57,692 nucleotides of DNA from Planctomycetota bacterium. GTDB lineage: Bacteria; Planctomycetota; Brocadiia; SM23-32. The notes beneath the pieces were generated by a model. It had not been told where the DNA came from and did not search any database. It saw only the letters and a program-made list of their open reading frames with translations. The first letter of the stretch is position 1; each line of letters opens with the position of its first letter. Position numbers and translations under genes: made by a program. Location of the stretch: positions 1 through 57,692 of the forward strand of contig JAGHAF010000034.1 in assembly GCA_021161675.1 (NCBI GenBank). Reading direction: 5' to 3'. Positions 1-9,206 of this stretch are shown in pieces.

Positions 1-3000
1 CCTTCGGGACGTTGCGAAGCCATTCGATGATCTTGCGCATTACGTTTATACGGCCCGATTCGCCGCTGCCGACAATGCCGGCGCCATCTATGGCCTCGAA
101 CGGCCAGGTGAAGTAGAGCGAGCGGCCGCCACCGGGCAGGATGCGGTTCTGTATGGCCGATGATTTGCTGCCGCCTACGGTGCCAGGGCCGGCTCCCGTA
201 TACCAGGTGAAGACGGTGGCCGCCTCCAGGCCGTTCGGATCGAGTTCGGCCGTTCTGTCGGCGTTGCTCTCGCCGTTGGCGCCCTCGATATCCACGTCAT
301 TGATCAGGGCGCTCATCGTGTTCGGCTGGAGGCCCTCCATGCTGGTATAGTTCGAGTCTTCGGTAATCGTCACGCCGCCGAGGTAGTCCTGCTGGAAATC
401 CTGGATGTAAGGCACCAATCTGTCCGTCGTCACCGGCGGCACAGTAAGGAGGGCGGCTTCATCCGGCATATACTGGTTTGTCAGGAAGTATCGGCCTCCG
501 TTGTCCAGGTAGGTCTGCAGGTTCTGCGCCTCCTCCCAGCAAGTGGTGTCGTAGCGGAACAGGTAACCGTAGGGGCCGTCGGGCAGGAGATCCCCGCTGA
601 AGGCGACGATTATCCCCCCGGAGTCCTGGAAGGACTTCATCGCGCCCGGCGTCAGGTCGCCGTAGTAGCGCTGCTGGTTCTTGATTGTGTCCCCGTTGGG
701 ACTGAGCGTGCAATAGACGTTGGAGCACCAGTACTGGTACTTGAACGGGGCGTCCTTGCCCAGGTCCTCGCCCAACTCCTTGTTCAGGACGGGTAGCGCG
801 GGTTGCGGCAGGGACGAGTGGGCGTCCCATCCCCAACCAGACGAGCCCCAACCGGGAGGGGTATGGTCTCTGGGGTCGTCACCGGGAGCGTACCCTTTTC
901 CGTCATAGCCGGGGTTGACGTAGTAATCCTCGACCTGAGAGCCCCACGCGTCACCGTTCAGGTAGTAGCGGTCGTGCTGGTCCTGATCCACGACGAGGAT
1001 GTTGCATTCGGGGTCCCGGACGAACTGGTTGACGGCCTGGACGTAGAACCACCTTTCCTGGAGCCAGCGCCACTCGTCGCCGTCGCCAGGTTCCCAGACA
1101 GGGTTCTGAGCCTGGACGATCACCAGGTAGATGGACGGGACATAAGCGGTGAAGGCATACAAATACTGGCTGTCAACGGTCGCGCACGTTTCCGGGTCGC
1201 CGTCCCCGTCCATATCGGGATCCGCGTAACTGGGGGCAGGGAAGGACCAGTCTGACCACAGTGTCCCCTCCGCATCGTACCAATACCCACTCGTGTAGGT
1301 CGTGTTCTGTCGGAAGGGCGTGAGCACCCGAACGCGAACGACCTCGGCGTCTGTGGTGATGTGGAGCGCGACATCCACGCCGTCGTTATCTTCCGGGTGG
1401 TCCGGGTCGTAGCGGGGGATGACGTGGACAGGCATGTCGGAGGAGTTGTAGCGTGGCGTCGAGCGGTAGCCTGTCACCGGGACAGGCTGGCGCGGATTCA
1501 TATCCGACAATTCTGGCCGCGGGTCGTCCTTGTGGGCCCGCTGACACATCGGCATGAGCAACGCGCTGTCGCCAAGCAGGCAGGCGCCGAACACGGTGGA
1601 GGCCACCCGGGGCTCCTGGGCCAGGAAATCCTCATTGTGCGCGGCGATGTAATCGCCAAGGGCATGGTTGAAGATGTCGCCCATGCCCGGCCCGGTGCTG
1701 GTCTGGTATGCCTCGGCGATCAGTTTCACGAATTCAACCTTCCCCATCACAGCAGTTTCTATATCGGCCGTCTCCGGGTCGTCCTCCCTTTCGATCTTCA
1801 GGACGCCCTTTTCCAGCCTTGTCATGGTGTGTCCTTCATTCTCGTCCACCGACTTGAGGTAGTTCATGGTGTGAGTGCTCAAGTCCGGATATTCCGTCGT
1901 ATATGGCACTTCGGTGGAGTAGTCGGAACTGCTGAAGCCGATGACTCCGATGGGGCCTGCCGGCGAGAGCGTGGCCGCCTCACCGATGGACTGCTTGGTG
2001 TTTCCGCACAGGGCGTTGTCGAAGCGGTTGAGCATGGCGGTGCACGATATAAGCAGCGGCCGCCTTCCGTCAGTTGCGTCCCCGGGCCAGATGGCGGGGA
2101 AATCGTAATCGTAGATAGGGTCAGAGGGCGTGAGCCACGCGGTATCGCCATCGCCCGCCGCCGTGGGGCTCCACATGTCGCCCCGGCAGAGCAGATAAAC
2201 GAATCCCGGCACATCGGCCTCAGCAGGTTGGCTGAGGTGCGCCAGCACATTCGACCAGTCCAATTCCTCATCCCCGGTTCCAAAGATGTTCTGCTGCAGG
2301 ACTTTTATGCCGCTGAAGGTGTCATGCCCCTGTATCCTGTCGCTCAGCAGGTTCTGCGCGAAACCGGAGAAGAATTGATACCACCTGTAAAACTCGGTGG
2401 AACCGGACACCACCACCGCCCGGCCGAACCAGTTCTCATACGCGGTCTCTTTGTTGGTATCCGAGTTGAGAAGCGCCGCGTAGTTATGAATCTTCTCGAT
2501 GCACGGCTCATCCGGCTCATATGGCAGGCCGTGGGTATCCTCTGTCCTGTAATAGTGCTTGCTGCCAACAGGTATGCGGCCGACCTGGTAAGCGGGGCTC
2601 GTGCTGACGTCGGGCGTCTTAGTCTGGGAGGAGTAGAAGAAATCTGTGGGAACCCAATGGTGAACTGTGGAGCCCCCAGCCACAGAAGAGTAATGGAAAT
2701 AGAAACTGGGGGCGACACGGTCAGCATCGCCGACCAGGATGACGTACTGCAAGTTCTCGGCATCGGCCTTGTCATTTGTTCCGAAGCCATCGGGATCATT
2801 CCACGCGTGCGCCGCATCCTGGAGGAGTGTCCGGATGGCCCGCGCGGTCCATTCTTCGTACCTGTCCTGTGAGCCGTACACGAAATCATCCTTCGCAGAC
2901 AAGCCGCCCGTTTCGTTGGGTCCGGTGGCGGCTCTCTCTGCCCGGGTCATGGTGTACCAGCCGTCGAAGTCGGTGATCTCAGGCACCCAGTCGGCCTGTG

Positions 3001-4144
3001 GCGTGCAGTCGGCACGGTTAGCGGCATCATTGTTCAAACCACCGTAGGAGGCTGTCAGCTCCTCCGAACCGACCATGGCGGTCTGGATGGAGGGGTTATG
3101 AATGTTCTCGTGAATGTTGACCAGGTCCTCAGCAATGCCCTTGAAGTCATAGTCTTTCTCCTCGGGGTCGAGCGCGAGGGTGCCGTACATGCTCTCCCAG
3201 TAAACGACCAACGCCTCGGTCCCGGATTCGTTGAGCTTCGCGCTGCTGAACTCCGGCACGGTCGTGAACTCCCATCCAGCTGCGAAATCGTCGCGGAGGT
3301 CGGCCCAGAAGTACTCCTCGCCGGGGTCCTTGATATCGTCGACGCTAGCGTCGTCGTAGAGGGGATTCCCGTCTCCATCGCAATAAACGATACGCCACTG
3401 GTAGGTCCTGCCCGGCAGCAGTCGCTCGTAGTTGGGGTCAAAGTGCCAGAACTCGCGCAGCTTCTCCTGGTCGGTGCCGTTCACCGGGTCGTAGGTTTTA
3501 ACCACCAGGTCATCGTTGATGCCGGTGATATTTCCGCTCGTATCTGTCACCACCCAGTCGGGCACTTCGTCGGCATCCATGTCCCTGAGCAAGAGCTTCT
3601 CCTGCGCGCCCGCAAGGCCGTCCGGGTGCGCATTCCAGAGGAATCGCACGTACACCCCGACACGAGTGCTTCCGTCCGTCGGCTGGCACATGGGCACGTG
3701 CACTGTCCATCCCGTCGCGTCAGGGTAATAGGAGGACCCGTCGTAGATACGCCACCTGTACACCCTGTTCTCCCTGAGTCCGGCGTAGGGACCGGGGAGA
3801 CGGGGGTCGGCTATGGACACATACGGCCAATTGGGCAGGGGATTAATACTAAAAACGGCGCTGTCCCATTCGTGGGTCTCCGCCTCACCGGTGCTCTTGA
3901 CGTAGGGCGCCTGGGGGAGCCAACTGGGAGGGTTCACGCCGTCGTACTCCGTTATCTGGAGTGTGTACGTGCCGCTGCCTCGTAGCTCGACGGAGAACTC
4001 CCGGCCGGGCGCCACGGCAGAGTCATTCCTCGGGTTGGGGAATCCGACGTCCGCTCCGGCGACATTCGCCAGCAAAGATACGAGACCGAGCGCCAGAACA
4101 AGACTGCAAAGGCGGGAATTGACAGTATGATTACGCTTCTTCAT
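1..4144 (-). CDS. Secreted C25 (gingipain)-like peptidase family protein, 3' end outside window
   Basis: An uninterrupted minus-strand frame starts at ATG 4144 behind AAGGAG and runs off the left edge (about 1381 codons seen). Residues 1-31 look like a signal peptide (charged MKKR start, LVLALGLVSLLANVAGA core). Residues about 35-330 read as extracellular beta-rich domains with Trp/Tyr-rich 'YRWRIYDG'-like repeats. Residues about 370-780 resemble the C25 caspase-like fold: 'YVILVGDADRVAP' near 468 and the nucleophile-type strand 'LLISCTAML' with Cys701. The usual GHG dyad motif is replaced by C653-R654-G655, so activity is doubtful. The last part visible has an 'LYFTWPFEAIDGAG' segment as in large secreted hydrolases. 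Likely exported; the C-terminal anchor or sorting domain is not visible. Family assignment is by motif only. Confidence 0.7.
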   Translation of the reverse strand, partial: MKKRNHTVNSRLCSLVLALGLVSLLANVAGADVGFPNPRNDSAVAPGREFSVELRGSGTYTLQITEYDGVNPPSWLPQAPYVKSTGEAETHEWDSAVFSINPLPNWPYVSIADPRLPGPYAGLRENRVYRWRIYDGSSYYPDATGWTVHVPMCQPTDGSTRVGVYVRFLWNAHPDGLAGAQEKLLLRDMDADEVPDWVVTDTSGNITGINDDLVVKTYDPVNGTDQEKLREFWHFDPNYERLLPGRTYQWRIVYCDGDGNPLYDDASVDDIKDPGEEYFWADLRDDFAAGWEFTTVPEFSSAKLNESGTEALVVYWESMYGTLALDPEEKDYDFKGIAEDLVNIHENIHNPSIQTAMVGSEELTASYGGLNNDAANRADCTPQADWVPEITDFDGWYTMTRAERAATGPNETGGLSAKDDFVYGSQDRYEEWTARAIRTLLQDAAHAWNDPDGFGTNDKADAENLQYVILVGDADRVAPSFYFHYSSVAGGSTVHHWVPTDFFYSSQTKTPDVSTSPAYQVGRIPVGSKHYYRTEDTHGLPYEPDEPCIEKIHNYAALLNSDTNKETAYENWFGRAVVVSGSTEFYRWYQFFSGFAQNLLSDRIQGHDTFSGIKVLQQNIFGTGDEELDWSNVLAHLSQPAEADVPGFVYLLCRGDMWSPTAAGDGDTAWLTPSDPIYDYDFPAIWPGDATDGRRPLLISCTAMLNRFDNALCGNTKQSIGEAATLSPAGPIGVIGFSSSDYSTEVPYTTEYPDLSTHTMNYLKSVDENEGHTMTRLEKGVLKIEREDDPETADIETAVMGKVEFVKLIAEAYQTSTGPGMGDIFNHALGDYIAAHNEDFLAQEPRVASTVFGACLLGDSALLMPMCQRAHKDDPRPELSDMNPRQPVPVTGYRSTPRYNSSDMPVHVIPRYDPDHPEDNDGVDVALHITTDAEVVRVRVLTPFRQNTTYTSGYWYDAEGTLWSDWSFPAPSYADPDMDGDGDPETCATVDSQYLYAFTAYVPSIYLVIVQAQNPVWEPGDGDEWRWLQERWFYVQAVNQFVRDPECNILVVDQDQHDRYYLNGDAWGSQVEDYYVNPGYDGKGYAPGDDPRDHTPPGWGSSGWGWDAHSSLPQPALPVLNKELGEDLGKDAPFKYQYWCSNVYCTLSPNGDTIKNQQRYYGDLTPGAMKSFQDSGGIIVAFSGDLLPDGPYGYLFRYDTTCWEEAQNLQTYLDNGGRYFLTNQYMPDEAALLTVPPVTTDRLVPYIQDFQQDYLGGVTITEDSNYTSMEGLQPNTMSALINDVDIEGANGESNADRTAELDPNGLEAATVFTWYTGAGPGTVGGSKSSAIQNRILPGGGRSLYFTWPFEAIDGAGIVGSGESGRINVMRKIIEWLRNVPK

Positions 4145-4283
4145 GACGACTCCTTATTTAGGCTTCGCAAACGGCGTGTCATCGTAACTCTTATGGACGA
4201 GCGTCCCTTCGCCCTGCCATAACCGGGCCGGCTTCACACACGGGGGCTCTGATAGCGCACTCTTCCCTTTTTCATACCAATCA

Positions 4284-4312
4284 ACTTTAGCGGATGGCAA
4301 TCCTCTTTGCAA
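4284..4312 (-). promoter_or_regulatory. Candidate sigma70 promoter for the C25-like gene
   Basis: On the minus strand TTGCAA (4312-4307), a 17-nt spacer and TAAAGT (4289-4284). It would give a leader of about 130 nt before the ATG at 4144. It is a reasonable match but unproven; the leader holds only a short open frame (stop at 4154) that I do not recognise. Confidence 0.35.
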
Positions 4313-4339
4313 GTATCGAACCTGGGGGCGGGGACGGCG

Positions 4340-4470
4340 AAGCATGAAGGATAAAGTACAAGCGATGAAATCTAACCTCAACGGCGCCCTTCATAATTCG
4401 GCCTTGGACATTGAGCATTCGATATTGGATATTCTCCTGCAATCCGCAGATTACGCAGATGAACAGCAAG
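4340..4470. repeat. Text-like dispersed repeat units in the 4145-4551 gap
   Basis: The gene-free 407-nt gap contains short word-like units seen elsewhere in the window: 'GCATGAAGGATAAAG' near 4343, 'GAGCATTCGATATTGGATA' near 4413 and 'GCAGATTACGCAGATGAAC' near 4445. Related units recur near 7320, 7430, 22585, 24690, 31790 and 55225. The rest of the gap is the leader and promoter region of the C25-like gene. Confidence 0.5.
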
Positions 4471-4551
4471 GACAGAACGAGAACGGACATTCGACTCCAC
4501 TCAGGGCCATGGGCCTGCCGGAGAATATGAGAAACACGCAGTTCGCGCCGC

Positions 4552-4998
4552 TTACAACCAGCGTCGGACCCTCCTCTTATACTCCTGGTAAGATTCCCCG
4601 AAGGCCTGGCGCATGGCTTTCTCCTCGGAGCGTATGAAGAGCATTTCCATTGCCGCTACGAACGGCGGCACGACGAGCCAGGGAGTAAGGGCGCCGAGCA
4701 GCGCTGCGACACCGGCGAGCACCGCGCACATTCCGAGATACATGGGATGCCGGCTGAAGCGAAATGGGCCTTCGACGATAAGCGACGTCGGGGTCTCGGA
4801 CGGCTTGACGGTGGTCTTCGCCCTCTTGAAGAGCCCGTCCGCCCAGACGTTGACGGCTACGCCGGCCAGAATCGGCAAGATGCCGAGATATCTGTAGGGG
4901 CTCGGTATCACGCGGATCACGGGGAACAGGAAGCCAAGAGCCACCATCGCAACGACGTTGGCGAGCAACCAGGCTGGGGGTTCTATCTTTCTTATCAC
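4552..4998 (-). CDS. Isoprenylcysteine carboxyl methyltransferase / PEMT-family membrane methyltransferase
   Basis: A 148-residue polytopic protein with about four hydrophobic segments. The conserved C-terminal signature of the ICMT/phospholipid methyltransferase family is present: 'VEGPFRFSRHPMYLGM', then 'EEKAMRQAFGESYQEYKRRV' with the Glu and the terminal YxxYxxxVxR pattern. These proteins methylate lipids or small hydrophobic substrates in the inner membrane using S-adenosylmethionine; the substrate here is unknown. The start is GTG 4998 with GGAGAG about 10 nt upstream. It is divergent from the MFS gene; the 291-nt gap between them includes a GGCAGGCGCCTGCC palindrome at 5091-5104. Confidence 0.82.
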   Translation of the reverse strand: MIRKIEPPAWLLANVVAMVALGFLFPVIRVIPSPYRYLGILPILAGVAVNVWADGLFKRAKTTVKPSETPTSLIVEGPFRFSRHPMYLGMCAVLAGVAALLGALTPWLVVPPFVAAMEMLFIRSEEKAMRQAFGESYQEYKRRVRRWL

Positions 4999-5289
4999 TG
5001 TTCTTGGCTCTCCTGCAGGCTATCAGATACGGCACGGCATGGCAGGACACTCTCAAATATGATAAGGTTCGCAACCAATAGTCACAAGTGGGCAGGCGCC
5101 TGCCTTGACCCAAGAGGAAGCCCAGCGCGCGCAAGCCGAAGAGACAGCGCGGATCCCGCCCATGCGGGCCCGCCTCTTCCGTCCTTCGTCCCGCCGGTGC
5201 GCGACCACAGAGAGGGAAAGAGGAGGCGGGATAATGCTATTCGGCCGGTGTTGGCAGGCCGCAGCTTACAGCGGAAAGGCTGGACCTTT

Positions 5290-6471
5290 ATGGATGATGA
5301 CCGCTATAACGTGAGGATGCTGACCGTCACGTCCTGGGCGGGCCTGTTCGTATTCGCCATCGCTTCCACGCTTCTGTCGGTGAGCCTGAAGCCGATGGGC
5401 GAGGAGTTCGGCATCGGGTTCGCAGCCCGGGGGGCGCTCGGGCCGATCAGGGCCGGCTCCCTGGCCGTGTTCTGCCTCCTGGCCGGATGGGCCGCCGACA
5501 GGGTCGGCAAGAAGTGGCCTCTCGCCGTTGGCATGGCGGCCACCGCCCTGTCGCTGGTCTGGATCAGCGCCAGCCCCACCTTTGCGCTCTTCACCTGCGG
5601 GATAGTCTTCCTCGCGGTAGGCTTTGGCGTGATGGAAGCGCTGGTCAGCCCATTGGTGGCTGAGCTGCATCCGCGGGACGTGGCGTTACACCTGAACCTG
5701 CTGCACGCTTTTTACCCGGCCGGCATTGTCGTCTCGTCGCTGCTGGTTGGCTGGCTGCTCTCGAAGGGGTTGCGCTGGCGCGGGCCGTTTCTCTTCGCCG
5801 CCGTTCCGGCCCTTCTGGTGGGCCTGCTGTTTGTGGCCGCGCGCTACCCCGGCCGTGGGGCGTCGCAGGCCGCATCGCCACTGGGGGTTCGACAGATCCT
5901 CGCCCTCCCCGCGTTCTGGTGGCTGGCGCTGGCCATGTTGTTCGGCGCGGGATGCGAGGGCGGGCTGTTCTACTGGATCCCCAACTTCGTCCAGGATGAG
6001 TATGATGTCTCACCCATGGTCGGGGCGACGGGCCTGACTGTCTTCAGCGCGGCGCTGATGGTGGGGCGCTTCGGTTTCGCAGAACTCTCGCGCGTGCTGA
6101 CGCAGAAGCAGATTCTCGTCGGGCTCTCCGTAGTGGGTTGCGCTGCGAGCCTGGTGTTCGCGCTGGCGCCCGTGCTGTGGATGACCCTCATCCAGGCGGG
6201 CGTGCTGGGCCTGTGCGTGTCGGCCTTCTGGCCGGGCTTACTCTCGCTGGCCGCCAGGCACATCGCCGTGGGCTCGGCCACGCTGTTCGCGATGCTGTCG
6301 GTGGCGGGCATTGTGGGATTCGGCGTCACGCCGTTCCTCATTGGCGCCGTGGCCCAGGGGTTTGGGCTGCGCGCCGGGCTTTGCGTTATGCCGGTGGCGT
6401 TCGTGGGCACGGCGCTGGCCCTTTGCGCGGTTTTCAGGCTGTGGGCGGCGCGTGGGGAGAGCAGGCCGTAA
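5290..6471 (+). CDS. Major facilitator superfamily transporter
   Basis: A 393-residue polytopic inner-membrane protein with about 12 hydrophobic helices. MFS hallmarks are visible: 'GWAADRVGKKWPLAVGM' (the loop 2-3 GxxxDRxGRR motif) near residue 75 and a second-half repeat around 'GRFGFAELSRVLTQKQ'. The frame stays open upstream to 4747, but that part is low-quality sequence antisense to the methyltransferase gene. ATG 5290 begins the first plausible coding stretch, 'MDDDRYNVRMLTVTSWAGL'; ATG 5317 is an alternative. Substrate cannot be told. The following 200 nt hold no gene. Confidence 0.85.
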   Translation: MDDDRYNVRMLTVTSWAGLFVFAIASTLLSVSLKPMGEEFGIGFAARGALGPIRAGSLAVFCLLAGWAADRVGKKWPLAVGMAATALSLVWISASPTFALFTCGIVFLAVGFGVMEALVSPLVAELHPRDVALHLNLLHAFYPAGIVVSSLLVGWLLSKGLRWRGPFLFAAVPALLVGLLFVAARYPGRGASQAASPLGVRQILALPAFWWLALAMLFGAGCEGGLFYWIPNFVQDEYDVSPMVGATGLTVFSAALMVGRFGFAELSRVLTQKQILVGLSVVGCAASLVFALAPVLWMTLIQAGVLGLCVSAFWPGLLSLAARHIAVGSATLFAMLSVAGIVGFGVTPFLIGAVAQGFGLRAGLCVMPVAFVGTALALCAVFRLWAARGESRP

Positions 6472-6677
6472 GCGTCTGCCTTCAGCGTCTCCTCCCGCAG
6501 GGCCGCGTGGCCGCGAGGACGAAGCATGAGTTCTTACATGGCAAGAAAGAATCCGCTGTGTTCCCGATCTGTTGAGGATCTGTTAGAATCAGTGGCCTCA
6601 AGCCGGACCGTTCGGCCGGGAGCCGTCTGGAATTGGGGTGGTGACCTGTTGGATTCGCGAAGGGAGGAGACGGAGAG

Positions 6678-7000
6678 ATGTCAGAGTGGAATGACCTTGC
6701 GCACTGGATGTACGGTGACGTGAAGAGCGATAGGGGGGTTCTGGTACGCGCATCCGCTTCACGAGATCAGCGGGCTCACCGAGGAGCAGCTCTTCTGGAC
6801 GCCGAACGATGATTGCCTCTGCATGTTGTGGCATGTCGGACACATCGCACATCGGGAGCGCCTCCACATCGGCAGGTTCCTTCAAGGCGCCAGCGGCGGG
6901 CTCATTCCGCCGCAGTACGAGGTCTTCGGCGCAGAGTGGTGTCCCGTCGAGAATGTCCGTGCGCCAGTAGTGACAGTATGCGCCACCGGATGTCCGCCCG
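6678..7000 (+). pseudogene. DinB-family protein relic, frameshifted and 3'-truncated
   Basis: From ATG 6678 (behind GGAGACGGAGAG) the frame reads 'MSEWNDLAHWMYGDVKSDR' and then breaks at a run of six G (6733-6738). In the next frame the family text continues directly: 'GFWYAHPLHEISGLTEEQLF', 'LWHVGHIAHRERLHIGRFL', 'PPQYEVFGAEWCPVENVR'. Five G instead of six would restore one reading frame. DinB-like proteins are metal-binding four-helix proteins of about 150-170 residues; here recognisable text ends near residue 100 and continues into unrelated sequence. The conserved metal-ligand region ('HVGHIAH') survives. The slip could be a sequencing error, but the lost C-terminus argues for a real relic. 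Confidence 0.68.
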
Positions 7001-7824
7001 GTGATAACCCGCTGTCTCGCGATTCACGTGACGCTGGCGCCCTGCTGTCGGTCATCTGTCTTTATACCTACTCCTGCAGGCGGGGGACGTCCGATCCCCT
7101 GCCTTTGCGAGGGCGACTTAGCGCCCCGCTACGGCGCGCCGGCGGCTTCCGGACTCGCTCTGCTCGTAAGCCGTGTTCCCGCCACAGGCAAGTAAACTCC
7201 GCGCCCTTCGTGAACTTCGTCCCGCAGTGGGGGGGGCAGTCCTTCTCGCGGCTCAAAGCGCTGGCCTTTTCCTGTAACGTAGTGCTCGTCGCGCCGTGAT
7301 GGCTTGTTTCCTTGGTTGCTAATCTCTGTTAATCAGTGAAATCTGTGGATTCCCGCCTTCTTTACCGGACATAGGGGACTCTACGGACACATCAAATCTT
7401 CAGAACGAGTATAATGCAGGCGGCGTGAGCGGCGAATTATGAAGGATGAATTATGGAATACGGCGACGGGACAAAGGTTTCCCTTTCTCTGACGTCGTGC
7501 TCGTCGTGCCGTCGTGGTTAGCTCCTTGCTGTGCTCCGCGTTTTCGTGGCGAGAAGTGACTGAATGATTACGAAAGTAGAAACCACCGGCGCCGCCCCGT
7601 GTGCGCTATGTCCGCAGAGTCCGTCATGTCCCGAAACGACTGTTAGAGCGGGGCGATTGCAAAACGAACCCATTTTGTAGTAGCTATTTACGAAGAAAGT
7701 GGTTGCAGGGAGGTTTCAAGATGTTTCTCGATGCGTCACGCATTGTCGGTAACGGCGGCGTGGCCGTCACAATGTCGAAGAATCTGAGAACGGCGCTTCC
7801 GAACATAGAAAGGCCAGGCGCGAC
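7001..7824. other. Gene-free stretch with dispersed repeat fragments
   Basis: No frame here has protein-like composition over a useful length. It holds repeat-like fragments: 'TTAATCAGTGAAATCTGTGG' near 7330, 'GCGAATTATGAAGGATGAAT' near 7431, and a GC-rich block near 7080-7200. A 79-codon frame ending at 7840 lacks family features. The stretch separates the DinB relic from the truncated FHA gene and looks like decayed or recombined DNA. Confidence 0.5.
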
Positions 7825-8826
7825 ATGGCGAAACTCATAGTCATCGAAGGACCTCTGACAGGACAGTCCTTCGAGTTGACGGACGAGATGACCATCGGCC
7901 GGTTGCCCGAATGCGCGATAGCGCTGGATGACGCTTCGGTCTCGCGCCGACATACGCGGGTTCAGTCCAGGCCGGACGGCGTCTATGTCGAAGACCTCAA
8001 CAGCAGTAACGGCACTTTCGTCAACGGGCAGAACATCGCAGGGCCGTCGTTGCTTCGCGATGGGGACGTGGTGGAGGTGAGCAAGCACGTCTTCCGCTTT
8101 GCAGGGGGCGAAGAGAGCGCCCGGGCCGTCCCCGGCAAGGGCGATGAGGGCCGGGCCGCCGCCGTGGGAGTATCGGAGGATGCAGGGCTCGGCGTAGAGA
8201 TCACGGATGACGGCGCCGCAGGGGCGAGCATCGAGGGCACGCTGGACATGGGGGCTACGATGGTCGGCGGCTTCACGCCGTCGGCCGCCGGCGACCAGGC
8301 CAAGGCCAATGAGCGGCTCAGGCGCATCATCCAGATAAGCGATGCGCTCCAGACCGAGCTTGAGCTGAAGGTCCTTCTGGGGCTCGTGCTCGACAAACTT
8401 TTCGACGTATTCCGGCTGGCCGACCGAGGCTTCCTGATGCTCTACGATGAGGACGGGAACCTGAAGCCGGCGGCGGCCCGAAACCGCGCCGGCGAGCCGA
8501 TGTCGCCTGGCGCACTGGGGCTGGCTTGGCCGGGCGCCCTGCCGATGCATTTCGGCGATATCCCGACCGAACTGGCCCGGGCAGACGCCACCGATGCCAG
8601 CGGCCCCGAGAATACTGCTGAGATTATCCGGCCCTGCTGGACCATCGCAGGCTGTGGAACTGCTTCATTATTTGCAGCCGGAACCGAACTTCCTGCCCGA
8701 TCAGTTCCTTTTGGGGGAAAATGGGCAGTTTCTTCTCGGCGTCTACCTCAAACGTGTATGCGCAATGGGGGCATTCGTAGTGAGCCGTGTCCCGCTGCAA
8801 CTTGTGTTGGCATCGGGGGCATCTGA
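7825..8826 (+). pseudogene. FHA-GAF domain protein, truncated inside the GAF domain
   Basis: Residues 1-95 form a clear forkhead-associated (phosphothreonine-binding) domain: 'TIGRLPECAIALDDASVSRRH' region with GR, SRRH, and 'LNSSNGTFVNG'. A linker (about 96-165) leads to a helix 'ANERLRRIIQISDALQTEL' and the start of a GAF domain ('LVLDKLFDVFRLADRGFLML', ending near 'NLKPAAARNRAG', residue 219). Beyond that the frame turns into sequence without family likeness and runs antisense over a zinc-ribbon gene. Intact relatives continue through GAF into an output domain (cyclase, kinase or phosphatase). I infer a truncation near 8490-8640 with a fortuitous tail to the stop at 8826. The start is ATG 7825. 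Confidence 0.65.
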
Positions 8827-8869
8827 TATCGGGGAAATAGTCCAGCGATCGAAGCGACGGCGCGCGCAT
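8624..8869 (-). CDS. Small zinc-ribbon protein, probably 3'-truncated
   Basis: An 81-residue frame with four cysteines in a zinc-ribbon arrangement: 'RCPRCQHKLQRDTAHYECPH' followed by C (CxxC-x10-CxxC). 'YTFEVDAEKKLPIF' after it recalls Trm112-like ribbons at the N-terminus of methyltransferases or glycan enzymes. The start ATG 8869 has GGAAAGGTGG upstream; longer starts lack one. The last 20 residues carry no signature and the frame ends in the same junction that truncates the FHA gene on the other strand. It is probably the remaining N-terminus of a larger protein. Expression is unknown. Confidence 0.5.
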   Translation of the reverse strand: MRAPSLRSLDYFPDIRCPRCQHKLQRDTAHYECPHCAYTFEVDAEKKLPIFPQKELIGQEVRFRLQIMKQFHSLRWSSRAG

Positions 8870-9149
8870 AAGTGCCACCTTTCCGTTAGCCGAACACCGG
8901 GTAGAAAACTCCTGTGATTTGTGCAAAGAGCGAACAAAGCTGCTTCGCGGCCCCGATACGCCGCCTCCGGCCGGCCCGGGATCCGCTGCGCAGCTCCATC
9001 TTTCAGACCTGCCAGTTGAACAATAATGCCTGGTGGTCAGTTTGTCAAACCGACGCTCGTTTTCTAGGGATTATCGGGCTAAAACATGCCTCGGGGGAGG
9101 GCGTTGACCGGCGGGCCGGCGCCATGGCGCCCGGCGGCGGCTCCGCCTC

Positions 9150-9178
9150 TTGACTTGCTGCGGGTTTTGCCGTTGAAT
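9150..9178 (+). promoter_or_regulatory. Sigma70-like promoter of the MNT-HEPN pair
   Basis: TTGACT (9150-9155), 17-nt spacer, TTGAAT (9173-9178). Predicted transcription would begin about 20 nt before the GTG start at 9207, with AAGGAG in the short leader. A GGCGCCATGGCGCC palindrome lies just upstream at 9118-9131 and could be an operator. Both are predictions from sequence. Confidence 0.5.
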
Positions 9179-9206
9179 AGAGCAGGCGAACAAGGAGAAG
9201 GGCCAC

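Noticed and set aside
1361..2872. Long plus-strand frame of 503 codons
   Set aside because: It is antisense to the C25-like gene, whose minus frame has a signal peptide, ribosome site and family motifs; the plus translation has no recognisable domains.
4154..4270. Short minus-strand frame ending 10 nt before the C25-like start
   Set aside because: It might be a leader peptide, but it lacks its own ribosome site and any family likeness, so it is not called as a gene.
7601..7840. 79-codon plus frame overlapping the FHA start
   Set aside because: No ribosome site or domain, and the overlap with a clear FHA start makes it unlikely.
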